A stretch of 8,139 nt of DNA, taken from Actinomycetes bacterium. Its GTDB lineage: Bacteria > Actinomycetota > Acidimicrobiia > Acidimicrobiales > Acidimicrobiaceae. Made by a program: the position numbers and the translations under genes. Under the pieces are notes generated by a model, which was not told where the DNA came from, made no database searches, and saw nothing but the letters and a program-made list of their open reading frames with translations. Positions 1 through 7,849 of this stretch are shown in pieces. How positions within the stretch are numbered: the first letter of the stretch is position 1; every line of letters starts with the position of its first letter. Where the stretch lies: positions 1 through 8,139 of the forward strand of contig JAKAOC010000088.1 of the NCBI GenBank assembly GCA_021823385.1. The letters run 5' to 3'.

Positions 1-7
1 AAAGACA

Positions 8-1699
8 GTGCAAGAGCGGCCCAAGGGGCCACGTCATGATCCGGACCGGGTGATACACGCGCCAAAGGGCACGGAGCTCTCCTGTGCCAACTGGCAGATC
101 GAGGCCGCTTACCGCATGATCCAGAACAACCTCGATCCCCAGGTTGCCGAACATCCCTCCGATCTGGTCGTCTACGGCGGCATTGGGAGGGCGGCCCGCA
201 CATGGGAGTGTTACGACGAGATACTCGCCTCGCTCCGGCGCCTCCAGCCCGATCAGACCCTGTTGGTGCAAAGCGGCAAGCCGGTTGGCATCTTCCGCAC
301 CCATGCGGACGCGCCGCGAGTGCTCATCGCCAATTCCAACATCGTCGCTCACTGGTCCAACTGGGACTACTTTGCGGAACTCGACCGCAAGGGGTTGATG
401 ATGTACGGCCAGATGACCGCCGGGAGCTGGATCTACATCGGCAGCCAGGGAATCGTTCAGGGCACTTACGAGACCTTCTACGCCATGGCCAACCAGCACT
501 TCGGGGGGGACGCCTCCGGAAGGTGGATCCTCACCGCCGGGCTAGGAGGCATGGGTGGTGCCCAGCCTCTGGCGGCCACCATGGCGGGCTTCTCGATGCT
601 CGCCATCGAGTGCGACCCCTCCCGTATCGAGATGCGTCTGCAGAGCGGATACCTTGACACCGAGGCCCACAGCCTGGAGGAGGCGCTGGCGGTCATCAAC
701 CGCGCCCACGAGCAGGGCAGGGCGGTCTCGGTGGCGGTGCTCGGCAACGCGGCGGACGTGATCAAGGAAATCTACGAAGCAGGGATACGCCCCGACGCAG
801 TGACCGACCAAACCAGTGCGCACGACCAGCTGCACGGCTACCTTCCCCAGGGATGGGACCTGGCCAAGTGGCGCAACATGCAGGCCGAGGACCCGCAAGC
901 CGTCATTGCGGCGGCCAGGCGGTCCATCGCCGAGCACGTCGAGTACATGGTCCGATTCGCCGACGAAGGTATCCCCACCGTCGACTACGGCAACAACATC
1001 CGCCAGGTCGCCTTCGAGATGGGCGTGCAGCGGGCTTTCTCGTTCCCCGGCTTCGTGCCCGCATACATCCGTCCCCTCTTCTGCCAGGGATACGGCCCGT
1101 TCCGCTGGGTCGCCCTCTCCGGCGATCCCGAGGACATCTACCGGACGGACGAAAAGGTGAAGGAGCTCATCCCGGACGATCCGCACCTGCACCACTGGCT
1201 GGACATGGCCCGCGATCGCATTCACTTCCAGGGGCTTCCCGCCCGAATCTGCTGGGTGGGGGTGAAGGATCGCTACCGCCTGGGACTTGCCTTCAACGAG
1301 ATGGTGCGCCGAGGCGAGTTGAAGGCACCGATCGTGATAGGACGAGACCACCTCGACACCGGCTCGGTCGCGAGCCCGAACCGCGAGACCGAGGCGATGG
1401 CAGACGGCTCCGACGCCGTAGCCGACTGGCCACTCCTGAACGCGATGCTGAACGTCGCGGGTGGAGCCACTTGGGTCTCCATGCATCACGGAGGAGGCGT
1501 CGGCATTGGATTCAGCCAGCACTCCGGGGTGGTCATAGTCTGCGACGGCAGCGAGGCAGCCGACAGGCGCCTGGAGCGTGTGCTCTTCAACGACCCCGCC
1601 ACCGGGGTTATGCGCCACGCCGATGCGGGCTATGACCTCGCGATCCAGACCGCCCAGCAGGCCGGCATCGACCTGCCAATGCTCCGGGGAAGGCAGTGA
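8..1699 (+). CDS. hutU: Urocanate hydratase (urocanase)
   Basis: Second enzyme of histidine breakdown: it hydrates urocanate to 4-imidazolone-5-propionate in the cytoplasm, using tightly bound NAD+ as an electrophile. The 563-residue product has the full length usual for the family. Visible landmarks are the N-terminal [10 protein letters not shown] block (21-30), [17 protein letters not shown] (54-70), the glycine-rich NAD+ segment [17 protein letters not shown] (178-194), [10 protein letters not shown] (409-418) with Cys415 at the position of the family's conserved active-site cysteine, [18 protein letters not shown] (447-464) and [15 protein letters not shown] (493-507). The start is uncertain. 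GTG at 8 is the first start codon in view, the frame is open to the left edge and too little upstream sequence is present to see a ribosome site, but family proteins usually begin only about 20 residues before the GTELSC block, so little can be missing. It overlaps hutI by four bases (GTGA), which indicates one operon and translational coupling. Confidence 0.97.
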   Translation: MQERPKGPRHDPDRVIHAPKGTELSCANWQIEAAYRMIQNNLDPQVAEHPSDLVVYGGIGRAARTWECYDEILASLRRLQPDQTLLVQSGKPVGIFRTHADAPRVLIANSNIVAHWSNWDYFAELDRKGLMMYGQMTAGSWIYIGSQGIVQGTYETFYAMANQHFGGDASGRWILTAGLGGMGGAQPLAATMAGFSMLAIECDPSRIEMRLQSGYLDTEAHSLEEALAVINRAHEQGRAVSVAVLGNAADVIKEIYEAGIRPDAVTDQTSAHDQLHGYLPQGWDLAKWRNMQAEDPQAVIAAARRSIAEHVEYMVRFADEGIPTVDYGNNIRQVAFEMGVQRAFSFPGFVPAYIRPLFCQGYGPFRWVALSGDPEDIYRTDEKVKELIPDDPHLHHWLDMARDRIHFQGLPARICWVGVKDRYRLGLAFNEMVRRGELKAPIVIGRDHLDTGSVASPNRETEAMADGSDAVADWPLLNAMLNVAGGATWVSMHHGGGVGIGFSQHSGVVIVCDGSEAADRRLERVLFNDPATGVMRHADAGYDLAIQTAQQAGIDLPMLRGRQ

Positions 1700-2946
1700 C
1701 CGGACCATCGCTGCTCCTTCGGCACGCCGCCATAGGTGACACCACGCCCGATTCGACCTTCGTCCATCGTCGCGGCCAGGCGATCCACATCCGAGACGGG
1801 CTCATCGCCTGGTACGGCCCGGAGGCGGAGCTCCCCGCCGGCCTGGTTTCGGACGAAGAAATCGACCTGGAGGGGCGGCTCGTCACCCCGGGGTTGATCG
1901 ACTGCCACACACACCTTGTCTACGCGGGCAAGCGCGTAGCCGACTTCGTCGAACGCCTGGGCGGCACGCGCTACGAGGAGATCGCAGGCGGAGGCGGTGG
2001 GATCGCCTCGACCGTTGCCGCGACACGGGCAGCCGACGAGGAGGCCCTCTTCGAGGGAGCCAGGGCGCGCCTGGAGAGAATGTCAGGCCACGGCGCGACC
2101 ACAGTCGAGGTCAAGTCCGGCTACGGCCTGGACGCCGACAGTGAAGAGAAGATCCTACGAGTCGCCCGGCGCCTCGGGGCCACCGGCATCGCCGAGGTAC
2201 GCACCACGTTCCTGGGGGCACATGCCATACCGCCCGGCTACCAGCGGTCCAAGCAGGACTACCTCCGGGAGATGGCTGAGGAGGTGCTCCCCCGCCTTGC
2301 CTCCGAGGGGTTGGTGGACGCGGTCGACGCCTTCTGCGAGGAAATCGCCTTCAGCGCCGAGGAGCTGGAGAGCTACTACATGGCCGCCAAAAGGCTAGGG
2401 CTGCCAGTAAAGGCGCACCTTGACCAGCTTACGGAAACCGGAGGCGGCGCCCTTCTCGCCCGTATGGGAGCGGCAAGCGCCGATCACCTCGAATACTCTG
2501 GCACCGAGACCATCGCTGAGCTGGCCGGCGCGGGCACGGTGGCGGTGCTCCTGCCTGGCGCCTACTACTTCCTTCGCGAGGGCCGAGCCCCCGACGTCGC
2601 CGCCCTGAGAGCCGCGCGGGTGCCGATAGCCGTGGCCACCGACCACAATCCCGGCACCTCGCCGCTGGAAAGCCTCCCCCTGGCAATGAACATGGCCTGC
2701 CTGCTTTTCGCACTCACTCCAGCCGAGGCGCTTAGAGGAACCACAGCCAATGCCGCGCGCGCCCTCGGGCTCGACGACCGCGGCAGCATCACCGACGGAC
2801 TCAGGGCGGACATGGCGGTGTGGGACGTGGACAGCCCTGCGGAGCTCTGTTACAACATTGGCTTCAGCCCCCTGCACTCGACCTACGTGAAAGGAGTCAT
2901 GCGCCGTGAGGATTCCCGCCGCACAGACCCGAATGAGCGGACGTGA
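1696..2946 (+). CDS. hutI: Imidazolonepropionase
   Basis: Third step of histidine catabolism: it hydrolyses 4-imidazolone-5-propionate to N-formimino-L-glutamate. It is a cytoplasmic metal-dependent enzyme of the amidohydrolase superfamily. The 416 residues match family length. A small N-terminal beta domain leads into [17 protein letters not shown] (64-80), where His71 and His73 are the metal pair. [10 protein letters not shown] (138-147), [13 protein letters not shown] (170-182), VKAHLDQ (238-244, ligand His241), SADHLEYSG (261-269) and [11 protein letters not shown] (313-323, ligand Asp316) complete the active site, all intact by comparison with characterised HutI proteins. The GTG start lies inside the hutU stop (GTGA), preceded by a purine-rich GGGGAAGG at 1686-1693. 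The 3' end overlaps hutG by 41 bases. Confidence 0.97.
   Translation: MTGPSLLLRHAAIGDTTPDSTFVHRRGQAIHIRDGLIAWYGPEAELPAGLVSDEEIDLEGRLVTPGLIDCHTHLVYAGKRVADFVERLGGTRYEEIAGGGGGIASTVAATRAADEEALFEGARARLERMSGHGATTVEVKSGYGLDADSEEKILRVARRLGATGIAEVRTTFLGAHAIPPGYQRSKQDYLREMAEEVLPRLASEGLVDAVDAFCEEIAFSAEELESYYMAAKRLGLPVKAHLDQLTETGGGALLARMGAASADHLEYSGTETIAELAGAGTVAVLLPGAYYFLREGRAPDVAALRAARVPIAVATDHNPGTSPLESLPLAMNMACLLFALTPAEALRGTTANAARALGLDDRGSITDGLRADMAVWDVDSPAELCYNIGFSPLHSTYVKGVMRREDSRRTDPNERT
2890..2896 (+). promoter_or_regulatory. Ribosome binding site of hutG, inside hutI
   Basis: AAAGGAG, nine bases before the GTG at 2906 and lying within the hutI coding sequence. It is what decides the hutG start: the only nearby alternative, ATG at 2933, has no purine-rich sequence in front of it. 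The ATG at 2899 is in the hutI frame, not the hutG frame. Confidence 0.6.
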
Positions 2947-3856
2947 CGACTCGGCCGAAGGGCCTGACGCCGTTCGGCTTCATCAGCGATCAATCCCCAC
3001 CGACGATGGAGCGGAGCTTGCACCGGGCAGCGCCTTGATCGGCTTCGCCTGCGACGCTGGGGTGGTGCGCAACCACGGCCGACCAGGCGCCGCAGGTGGA
3101 CCCGCCGCTTTGCGGGCCCAACTTGGCGGGTTAGCCGCGCACCTTTCCCACCCTCTCTATGATGCCGGGGACGTCGCCTGCGTCGGGGACGGGCTCGAGC
3201 AGGCCCAAGGGGAACTGTCCGCTGCAGTCGCGACCCTCATCGGGAACGGCCACCGGCCGGTGGTGCTGGGAGGGGGTCACGAGATGGCCTGGGGATCATA
3301 TCTCGGCATCCGTTCCGCCTTGCAGGCCAAGGGGGAGCCCATGGACAGGTTGGCGGTGGTTAACATCGACGCGCATTTCGACCTGCGCTCCTCGGACCGG
3401 CCCACCTCCGGCACCCCATTCCGCCAGATGGCCGACTTGTCCCTGTCAGACAGTGCGCCCTTCCACTACTTTTGCCTAGGCGTCTCCGAAGCGGCCAACA
3501 CCGACGCCCTTTTCCGCACCGCACACGAGATCGGCGCCACCTACCTCACCGACCTGCAGATGCAGGAACTGCCACGCGAGCTGCTCGAGGAGATCGCCGA
3601 ACGCTTCGAACACATCTACTTGACGGTCGACCTGGATGCCTTACCCTCCTCGGCAATGCCGGCGGTTTCGGCTCCGGCCGCCCTGGGAGTGCCGGTGGCA
3701 GTGGTACTGGAGTGCATCCGCATGTTGCGCCACTCGCGACGGCTAATACTGTCGGAGATCGCAGAATTGAACCCGTCCTTCGACGTCACAAATAACGCCG
3801 CCAAGCTCGCCGCACGAGTCGCCTACGAGATGATCGGCGATGGCACGGCTCGTTAG
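2906..3856 (+). CDS. hutG: Formimidoylglutamase, arginase/ureohydrolase family
   Basis: Last step of the short histidine pathway: it hydrolyses N-formimino-L-glutamate to L-glutamate and formamide with a two-manganese centre. At 316 residues it is the usual size for the ureohydrolase family. All six metal ligands are visible: His125 in LGGGHEMAWGSY (121-132), Asp155, His157 and Asp159 in NIDAHFDLR (153-161), and Asp242 and Asp244 in LTVDLDALPSS (239-249). SGTPFRQM (168-175) and the PAVSAPAALGVP stretch (252-263) resemble HutG rather than arginase or agmatinase, and the operon position after hutU-hutI supports this. The GTG start at 2906 is chosen from the AAAGGAG upstream; the first 40 residues are poorly conserved. 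It overlaps hutI by 41 bases in another frame. Agmatinase or another guanidino hydrolase is less likely. The pathway ends in formamide rather than in formylglutamate through HutF and the HutG deacylase. Confidence 0.93.
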   Translation: MRIPAAQTRMSGRDDSAEGPDAVRLHQRSIPTDDGAELAPGSALIGFACDAGVVRNHGRPGAAGGPAALRAQLGGLAAHLSHPLYDAGDVACVGDGLEQAQGELSAAVATLIGNGHRPVVLGGGHEMAWGSYLGIRSALQAKGEPMDRLAVVNIDAHFDLRSSDRPTSGTPFRQMADLSLSDSAPFHYFCLGVSEAANTDALFRTAHEIGATYLTDLQMQELPRELLEEIAERFEHIYLTVDLDALPSSAMPAVSAPAALGVPVAVVLECIRMLRHSRRLILSEIAELNPSFDVTNNAAKLAARVAYEMIGDGTAR

Positions 3857-4335
3857 ACCGGGCTAGCCGCATCCCCCCACGCTACGATCCTCCGGTTTCG
3901 ACCGTCTCGATTTCTGGTCGCCCGTGGCTCTCTATCGAACAGCCCTTGACGCCAGTCGTCGGGACAGGACCCCGGCATAATCCCTCTGGTAAATGAACGA
4001 AGGTCCCCCGCCCTTCATAGTTCCGGAGTGCCTCCCAGCACGCCTCGATAGATCCACCCCTCTGAAAAAGTGTTGTCCTATATCGATCAACCAGATGCCC
4101 CCTTTACGGGGCCCCGAAAAGAAGAAAACTGAGCACATTTATCCAGACGTAGGGGATGAACGATCACCCTAAACCGGCTTACACCGACTACCACCCAAAT
4201 CGAAGACCGCGCCCAAACGCCGCGCATACCCGGGTCCGGCTCAAAACATTTGTACCCGTCCCGGCTGCATGACGCCGTAACCGCGGGGAGGTGCTCCGAG
4301 CGCCGAATACTTCCGTCACATGGCGAGAACCCGTG
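3857..4335. other. Intergenic region between convergent hutG and the macro-domain gene; no gene recognised
   Basis: No convincing gene, tRNA or known RNA was found on either strand; the short open frames look random. It must hold the ends of two converging transcripts, but no classic hairpin plus T-tract terminator is visible. Small inverted repeats seen are CGGT/ACCG around TTCG at 3893-3904, GCCCC/GGGGC at 4097-4112 overlapping the palindrome CGGGGCCCCG at 4107-4116, TAGGG/CCCTA with an inner GAT/ATC at 4150-4171, and an imperfect GGTGCT/AGCGCC stem at 4290-4304. None is followed by a run of T on the relevant strand. Parts of 4050-4150 look more AT-rich than the flanking genes. Confidence 0.5.
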
Positions 4336-4923
4336 CTACAGCTTCGCGCGCTCAAGCTCAGCTCTGAAGATCTCAGCAAGCTCTTCCCTGTACAAAACAA
4401 AATGCACGTCCGCTATTTCTTCCACTTTTCTAAGTCCAGAAATAGCACCTTGTATTGCCGCGCGGCAGGCGGTAGCCGCTGGCCAGCCGTAGGCACCTGC
4501 GCCAATCAGAGGGAACGCAATGGATTGCACGCCCAGCCCATCGGCCAGGAGCAGGGAACGCTGGTAACACATGGTAAGCACGCCGAATTGGTCGTCGGCG
4601 TGGTAGACAGGACCAACAGTGTGGATCACCCAGCGGCACCGCAGATTGCCGCCCGTGGTGGCCACTGCATAACCGGCTGGGAGGCCGTCCGGGTACTCGG
4701 TGCGCCGTTTCTCTATGCACTCTGAAAGGATTGAGGGACCGCCATGGCCGTGGATAGCGCCGTCCACCCCTCCCCCGCCCATCAGGGAGCTGTTCGCCGC
4801 GTTGACAATCACGTCGGTGCGCTGCTGCACGATGTCACCAACTTCTATGACGAAAGAGGGCGTGCTCATGTCCAACCCCGGGGCCACCGTAGCTTCTCGC
4901 TCATAGATCCTTGCCTCGCACAT
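4336..4923 (-). CDS. Macro-domain protein, probable ADP-ribose-adduct hydrolase (MacroD-like)
   Basis: A single macro domain filling almost the whole 195-residue product. The family binds ADP-ribose, and MacroD-type members remove ADP-ribose from proteins or deacetylate O-acetyl-ADP-ribose in the cytoplasm. Visible motifs are EVGDIVQQRTDVIVNAANSS (27-46), where Asp30 of GDI is the expected adenine contact, then LMGGGGVDGAIH (47-58), the catalytic-loop signature of hydrolytic MacroD proteins, then CRWVIHTVGPV (96-106) and AFPLIGAGAYGWP (136-148), the diphosphate-binding loop. The latter reads IGAGAYGWP where many relatives have ISTGVYGFP. Two starts are possible: ATG at 4923, only 22 bases after the glnD stop, or ATG at 4869 (Met19, MSTPSF), which fits the typical N-terminus better and has GGGG upstream. 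The first 18 residues match no part of the domain. Same strand and short spacing suggest co-transcription with glnD. The true substrate cannot be read from sequence. Confidence 0.9.
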   Translation of the reverse strand: MCEARIYEREATVAPGLDMSTPSFVIEVGDIVQQRTDVIVNAANSSLMGGGGVDGAIHGHGGPSILSECIEKRRTEYPDGLPAGYAVATTGGNLRCRWVIHTVGPVYHADDQFGVLTMCYQRSLLLADGLGVQSIAFPLIGAGAYGWPAATACRAAIQGAISGLRKVEEIADVHFVLYREELAEIFRAELERAKL

Positions 4924-4945
4924 CCACCGCGGCGGGCGGCCCGCC

Positions 4946-7297
4946 TCAGCACACGCCTCCCGACTCCTCCCCGAGCGCCCTCTCCAGCTCAGCCTTGACG
5001 TCGAGCACGGCTAGGGGCTCGACGATAGCGTCTCCGTCCGAGCCAGTCACATAAAAGGTGTCGACTACGTCGTCTCCTAGAGTCAGCACTTTGGCATGCA
5101 CAATATCCAGGCCGTACCTGGCAAAGATGCACGTCAACCTATGAAGGAGACCCACTGAATCCGGAGCGCACACCTCAAAGACGGTGGCGCGCACGGACGC
5201 GTCTTCGTGTATCGTCACCCGAGGTGTAATCGCGGCCGAAGCGGCCACCTTTCGCCTCCGCGAGTTGGACAATGCACGCTCAGCCAGCCTCTGCTCTAGC
5301 TGCACTCCGTCAGCGAGACTATTACGCAGCTCAGCCTCGAAGCGCTGCCACCGAATCTCCTTGCCGTAGGGCGCAATAACCCGGAAACGCTCAATCGCCA
5401 CTCCGGACTCGGAGAACGCGTCCGCCTCCACGATGCTCAAGCCCAGCAAAGATAGAGTCCCAGTCACGCGAGCGAACAATCCGAGGCGGTCAGGGGCCAC
5501 CACCCACCCCAAGTCGCCGTTGGCCTCTACCAACAGGTCGCCGTCAAATTCGCCGATGAGCGTGCGCTCGAACTCCCCCGGGAATTCGGGTTCTGCGGGA
5601 ACGCCCTCTCCTTGCAGGTAGGCAAGCGTCAGTTCGCAGAGCCGGTCTATCAGGCTCTCCTTCCAGGTCGACCAAGCCGCCGGGCCGGTCGCACGACCGT
5701 CCGCCTCGGCCAGCACTTGGAGTAGCTCCAAAGTTGTGGCGTCCACCACTCGTTCGGCAACCATCTGGATGGTCTTGCGATCGGCGATGTCCCGCCTCGT
5801 CGCTGTGTCAGGGAGCAGAAGATGGTGCCGAACCAGACGCACGACCACCTCCACGTCCGCCTTTCCAAGTCCCATCCGATCAGCTATCGCCCGTGCAAGT
5901 TCCGCACCGGACTCGGAATGGTCGCCGCTCGCCCCTTTCCCTATGTCGTGCAACAATGCCCCCACGACGAGCAGGTCCGGCCGCTTCACCTCGCGCCTAA
6001 GCTCGCCTGCCTCGACCGCCGCCTCGATCAGGTGGCGGTCCACCGTGTAGGTGTGGTAGGCGTTGCGTTGAGGACGATACCTGACAAGCCTCCACTCGGG
6101 TATCACCTTGTCCAAGAGGCCGTAGTGATCCAGCCGTTCCATCATCTCAATCGAATCGCGCCCGTGCGAGAGAAGCGAAACCAGGGCGGCGAAAGTTCCC
6201 GGCGCCCAAGACTCTTCGAGCGCAGGCAATCGATCAGCCAGCATCTCCAGCGTGCCGGAAGAAAGCCTCGCCCCAACCGATAGAGAAAGCGCAGCAAGAG
6301 TAATAACCGCTTGGGCGTCTAAGGCAGGCAGTGCCCACGCAGCGAGGCTAAGCTGCCCCGCCTGCACGTGGAGGGAACCCGGGGGCCAATCCCGTCGATC
6401 GATCGCGCGCGGACGTGAGCGGGCGCGATTTGTAGGCGCGAGCATCTCCTCCAACGCTCTCGAGACGAACCGCCCCGTCTCCGAGACCCTCGCCATCAAG
6501 TCGTCCGCGTCGGCGTAGCCCGCCGCCTCAGCCACCCAGTCCTGGTCCTGAAGCAGGAGGCGATTCTGCGCCCGGTTCGCGCGAGCTTGGACCAGGTTCC
6601 TAATACGAAGGAGGAATTCCTTGTGATCGGAAAGCACTTCCAGGCCGGCGGTACGCTCACGGTCGAAGCGCTGAAGATGTGAAAGGTTCAGAACATCACG
6701 CAAGCCCCCGTGAGCCTCCTTGAGATCCGGCTCAAGCAGGAACGCGAGTTCTCCAGACTCGAGCCGGCGCTGTTCGGACTGTGTCCGAAAAATGCTGCGG
6801 TAGTGTTCAAGGCGCGACTTGAAGGTTCCTTCCACCCGCTCCCGGAGCGCGTCCAGGAGAGAGGCGGAGCCAAAGGCCAACCTGGCATCCAGCATCCCGA
6901 TCAGCACACGGGGATCCGCCGAGGCAGTTTGCATCGCCTGCGAGATCGTCCTGACCGAATAGTCAAGCGCGACCCCGGAGTCCCAAACCGGATACCAAAT
7001 AGTTTCGGTTATGCGGCTGACGTCCAGGCGCGGCCGATGCAAGAGAAGGACGTCCATGTCCGAGTAGGGGCCCATCTCCCTACGCCCGTAACCTCCTAGC
7101 GCCAGCAGGGCGACTCCGTTCTCGCCATCAGCCAATTCGGCAAGGAAGTCGTCACACACCGACGCCATCGCCACCATCAGCTCGGTGCGCGACCAGTCTT
7201 GGGCAAGCAATGCACCTCGTAGCGCGAGGAAGCGCTCCACCCGCGCATCGGGTTTCTTCGACATCCCACCTCCCATATCTATCCCCCGCGTCGCCAT
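4946..7297 (-). CDS. glnD: [Protein-PII] nucleotidylyltransferase / nucleotidyl-removing enzyme GlnD
   Basis: Senses glutamine and attaches or removes a nucleotide on PII proteins (GlnB/GlnK), thereby setting glutamine synthetase activity and nitrogen gene expression. Enterobacteria use UMP; characterised actinobacterial GlnD enzymes adenylylate GlnK, so AMP is possible here. Domain order over 783 residues: nucleotidyltransferase with GGYGRREMGPYSDMDVLLL (68-86; Asp80 and Asp82 as metal ligands) and LKEAHGGLRD (192-201); HD phosphohydrolase with NAYHTYTVDRH (412-422), LLHDIGKG (448-455), DHSE (459-462) and HH (491-492); then two ACT domains, about 598-665 (APDRLGLFARVTG) and 706-775 (APDSVGLLHRLTC), which bind glutamine. 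All four parts look complete; E. coli GlnD is about 890 residues. The start is ambiguous. ATG 7297 has no ribosome site, ATG 7276 (Met8) follows GGGGG, and ATG 7264 (Met12) follows GGGAGGTGGG, the best match. No glnB/glnK or amt is adjacent. Confidence 0.95.
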   Translation of the reverse strand: MATRGIDMGGGMSKKPDARVERFLALRGALLAQDWSRTELMVAMASVCDDFLAELADGENGVALLALGGYGRREMGPYSDMDVLLLHRPRLDVSRITETIWYPVWDSGVALDYSVRTISQAMQTASADPRVLIGMLDARLAFGSASLLDALRERVEGTFKSRLEHYRSIFRTQSEQRRLESGELAFLLEPDLKEAHGGLRDVLNLSHLQRFDRERTAGLEVLSDHKEFLLRIRNLVQARANRAQNRLLLQDQDWVAEAAGYADADDLMARVSETGRFVSRALEEMLAPTNRARSRPRAIDRRDWPPGSLHVQAGQLSLAAWALPALDAQAVITLAALSLSVGARLSSGTLEMLADRLPALEESWAPGTFAALVSLLSHGRDSIEMMERLDHYGLLDKVIPEWRLVRYRPQRNAYHTYTVDRHLIEAAVEAGELRREVKRPDLLVVGALLHDIGKGASGDHSESGAELARAIADRMGLGKADVEVVVRLVRHHLLLPDTATRRDIADRKTIQMVAERVVDATTLELLQVLAEADGRATGPAAWSTWKESLIDRLCELTLAYLQGEGVPAEPEFPGEFERTLIGEFDGDLLVEANGDLGWVVAPDRLGLFARVTGTLSLLGLSIVEADAFSESGVAIERFRVIAPYGKEIRWQRFEAELRNSLADGVQLEQRLAERALSNSRRRKVAASAAITPRVTIHEDASVRATVFEVCAPDSVGLLHRLTCIFARYGLDIVHAKVLTLGDDVVDTFYVTGSDGDAIVEPLAVLDVKAELERALGEESGGVC

Positions 7298-7419
7298 ATT
7301 GCGTCGGTAGTGCGCGCACGCGGGGTCCCGACCCGCACGGCTTCGTCCGACTCCACTAAGCGCACCCAGCCATCCCCGATACTCTCGATTCTTGCATCAT
7401 CGACCAACTCGGCTGTCAT
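7279..7419 (-). CDS. Possible small ORF just upstream of glnD (46 residues, unrecognised)
   Basis: An ATG-started frame whose TAG stop (7279-7281) sits two bases before the glnD Met8 codon at 7276, a spacing that would allow translational coupling if glnD starts there. The product begins MTAELVDDARIESIGDGWVR and is acidic at first and arginine-rich at the end. About two thirds of its third codon positions are G or C by hand count. There is no good ribosome site: the nearest GGAG is about 16 bases from the ATG. I recognise no family. In the same frame, upstream of a single TAG at 7441-7443, lies another open stretch back to about 7602, so this could be the tail of a broken gene or simply chance. 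Confidence 0.2.
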   Translation of the reverse strand: MTAELVDDARIESIGDGWVRLVESDEAVRVGTPRARTTDAIWRRGG

Positions 7420-7764
7420 CGAGTCTTTGCTCGATCTCCGCTACTTAACCTCGGACCTGCAGCCACAGTACGGGGCTTCCAGCACATACGAGACCGAAAT
7501 CCTGTCCACCGCATCGGTTGCGAGAGTGCTGCGAACGTCCTCCGCGATGACGCGCCCTCTGATCGCGCCTACCGGCTTCCATCTTCCCCCTTCATTCCCC
7601 AAGGATCACCGACAACAATGCCGACCGACCTCCAGCCCTGTGCAGCTTCACGCCCCCGAACGATCGCAGAAGCGACCCGCAGAGGGTCGCAGGCCAACTC
7701 GGGAATGCGGCGCCGCATCCATACTCTCCAGCTCCTCCCTGCTCCTGATGCGCAAGCGGACCAC
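7298..7764. other. Region between glnD and the TnpB 3' end; no firm gene
   Basis: No confident gene, tRNA or promoter was found. The plus strand has an open frame of 171 residues (7310-7825), rich in Ser, Thr, Arg and Pro and with no family likeness; I take it as non-coding. The minus strand has two short open pieces in one frame (about 7602-7441 and 7419-7279) split by a TAG. The region should contain the glnD promoter, but I see no good -35/-10 pair on the minus strand. Wherever the TnpB-linked element ends, the bases just beyond that end on the minus strand would be the position of a TnpB guide segment. Confidence 0.4.
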
Positions 7765-7792
7765 CTTGTCGGAATTTTGGCGATCGGACAAG
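7765..7792. repeat. Inverted repeat, 6-pair stem, beyond the TnpB stop
   Basis: CTTGTC at 7765-7770 and GACAAG at 7787-7792 form a perfect six-pair stem around a 16-base loop. It lies about 50 bases past the TnpB stop in the direction of its transcription. It may be part of the element's end or a weak terminator-like hairpin, but no T-tract follows on either strand. Confidence 0.4.
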
Positions 7793-7812
7793 CGGCACCA
7801 AAGGCATACCGT

Positions 7813-7849
7813 TGCAGCCGAGTGAGCAATAGTGAGCACTCACGCTGCA
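7813..7849. repeat. Hairpin spanning the TnpB stop codon
   Basis: The outer arms TGCAGC (7813-7818) and GCTGCA (7844-7849) pair over six bases and the inner arms GAGTG (7820-7824) and CACTC (7837-7841) over five. A 1-by-2 internal mismatch separates them and a 12-base loop closes the structure. The TGA stop of TnpB (7842-7840) lies in the right arm. Subterminal hairpins after tnpB are known right-end recognition structures in IS200/IS605 elements, so this may mark the right end of the element; that reading is inference. Confidence 0.5.
7821..7840. repeat. Two tandem 10-base units, AGTGAGCAAT and AGTGAGCACT
   Basis: The two adjacent units differ at one base and share AGTGAGCA. They sit inside the stop-codon hairpin, so the stem has two possible registers: the left GAGTG can pair with the CACTC at 7837-7841, while the second unit alone also forms the small palindrome GTGAGCACTCAC at 7832-7843. 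Confidence 0.55.

Noticed and set aside
853..1635. 260-residue plus-strand frame inside hutU
   Set aside because: It is an Arg/Pro/Gly-rich shadow in another phase of hutU.
542..1708. 388-residue open frame on the minus strand opposite hutU
   Set aside because: It lies wholly antisense to a strongly recognised urocanase; long antisense frames are common in high-GC genes, and the protein resembles no family.
3946..3981. TTGACG and CATAAT resembling a sigma-70 promoter after hutG
   Set aside because: The two boxes are 24 bases apart, too far for a normal promoter, and no gene follows on the plus strand.
4097..4130. GC-rich hairpin next to an A/T-rich stretch, as a possible terminator
   Set aside because: On the plus strand the stem is followed by A-rich, not T-rich, sequence; on the minus strand the T-rich part comes before the stem.
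4291..4725. 144-residue plus-strand frame over the macro-domain gene
   Set aside because: It is antisense to clear macro-domain motifs.
7310..7825. 171-residue plus-strand open frame beside glnD
   Set aside because: Its composition is Ser/Thr/Arg/Pro-rich with no family likeness and no ribosome site, and it overlaps the hairpins after TnpB.
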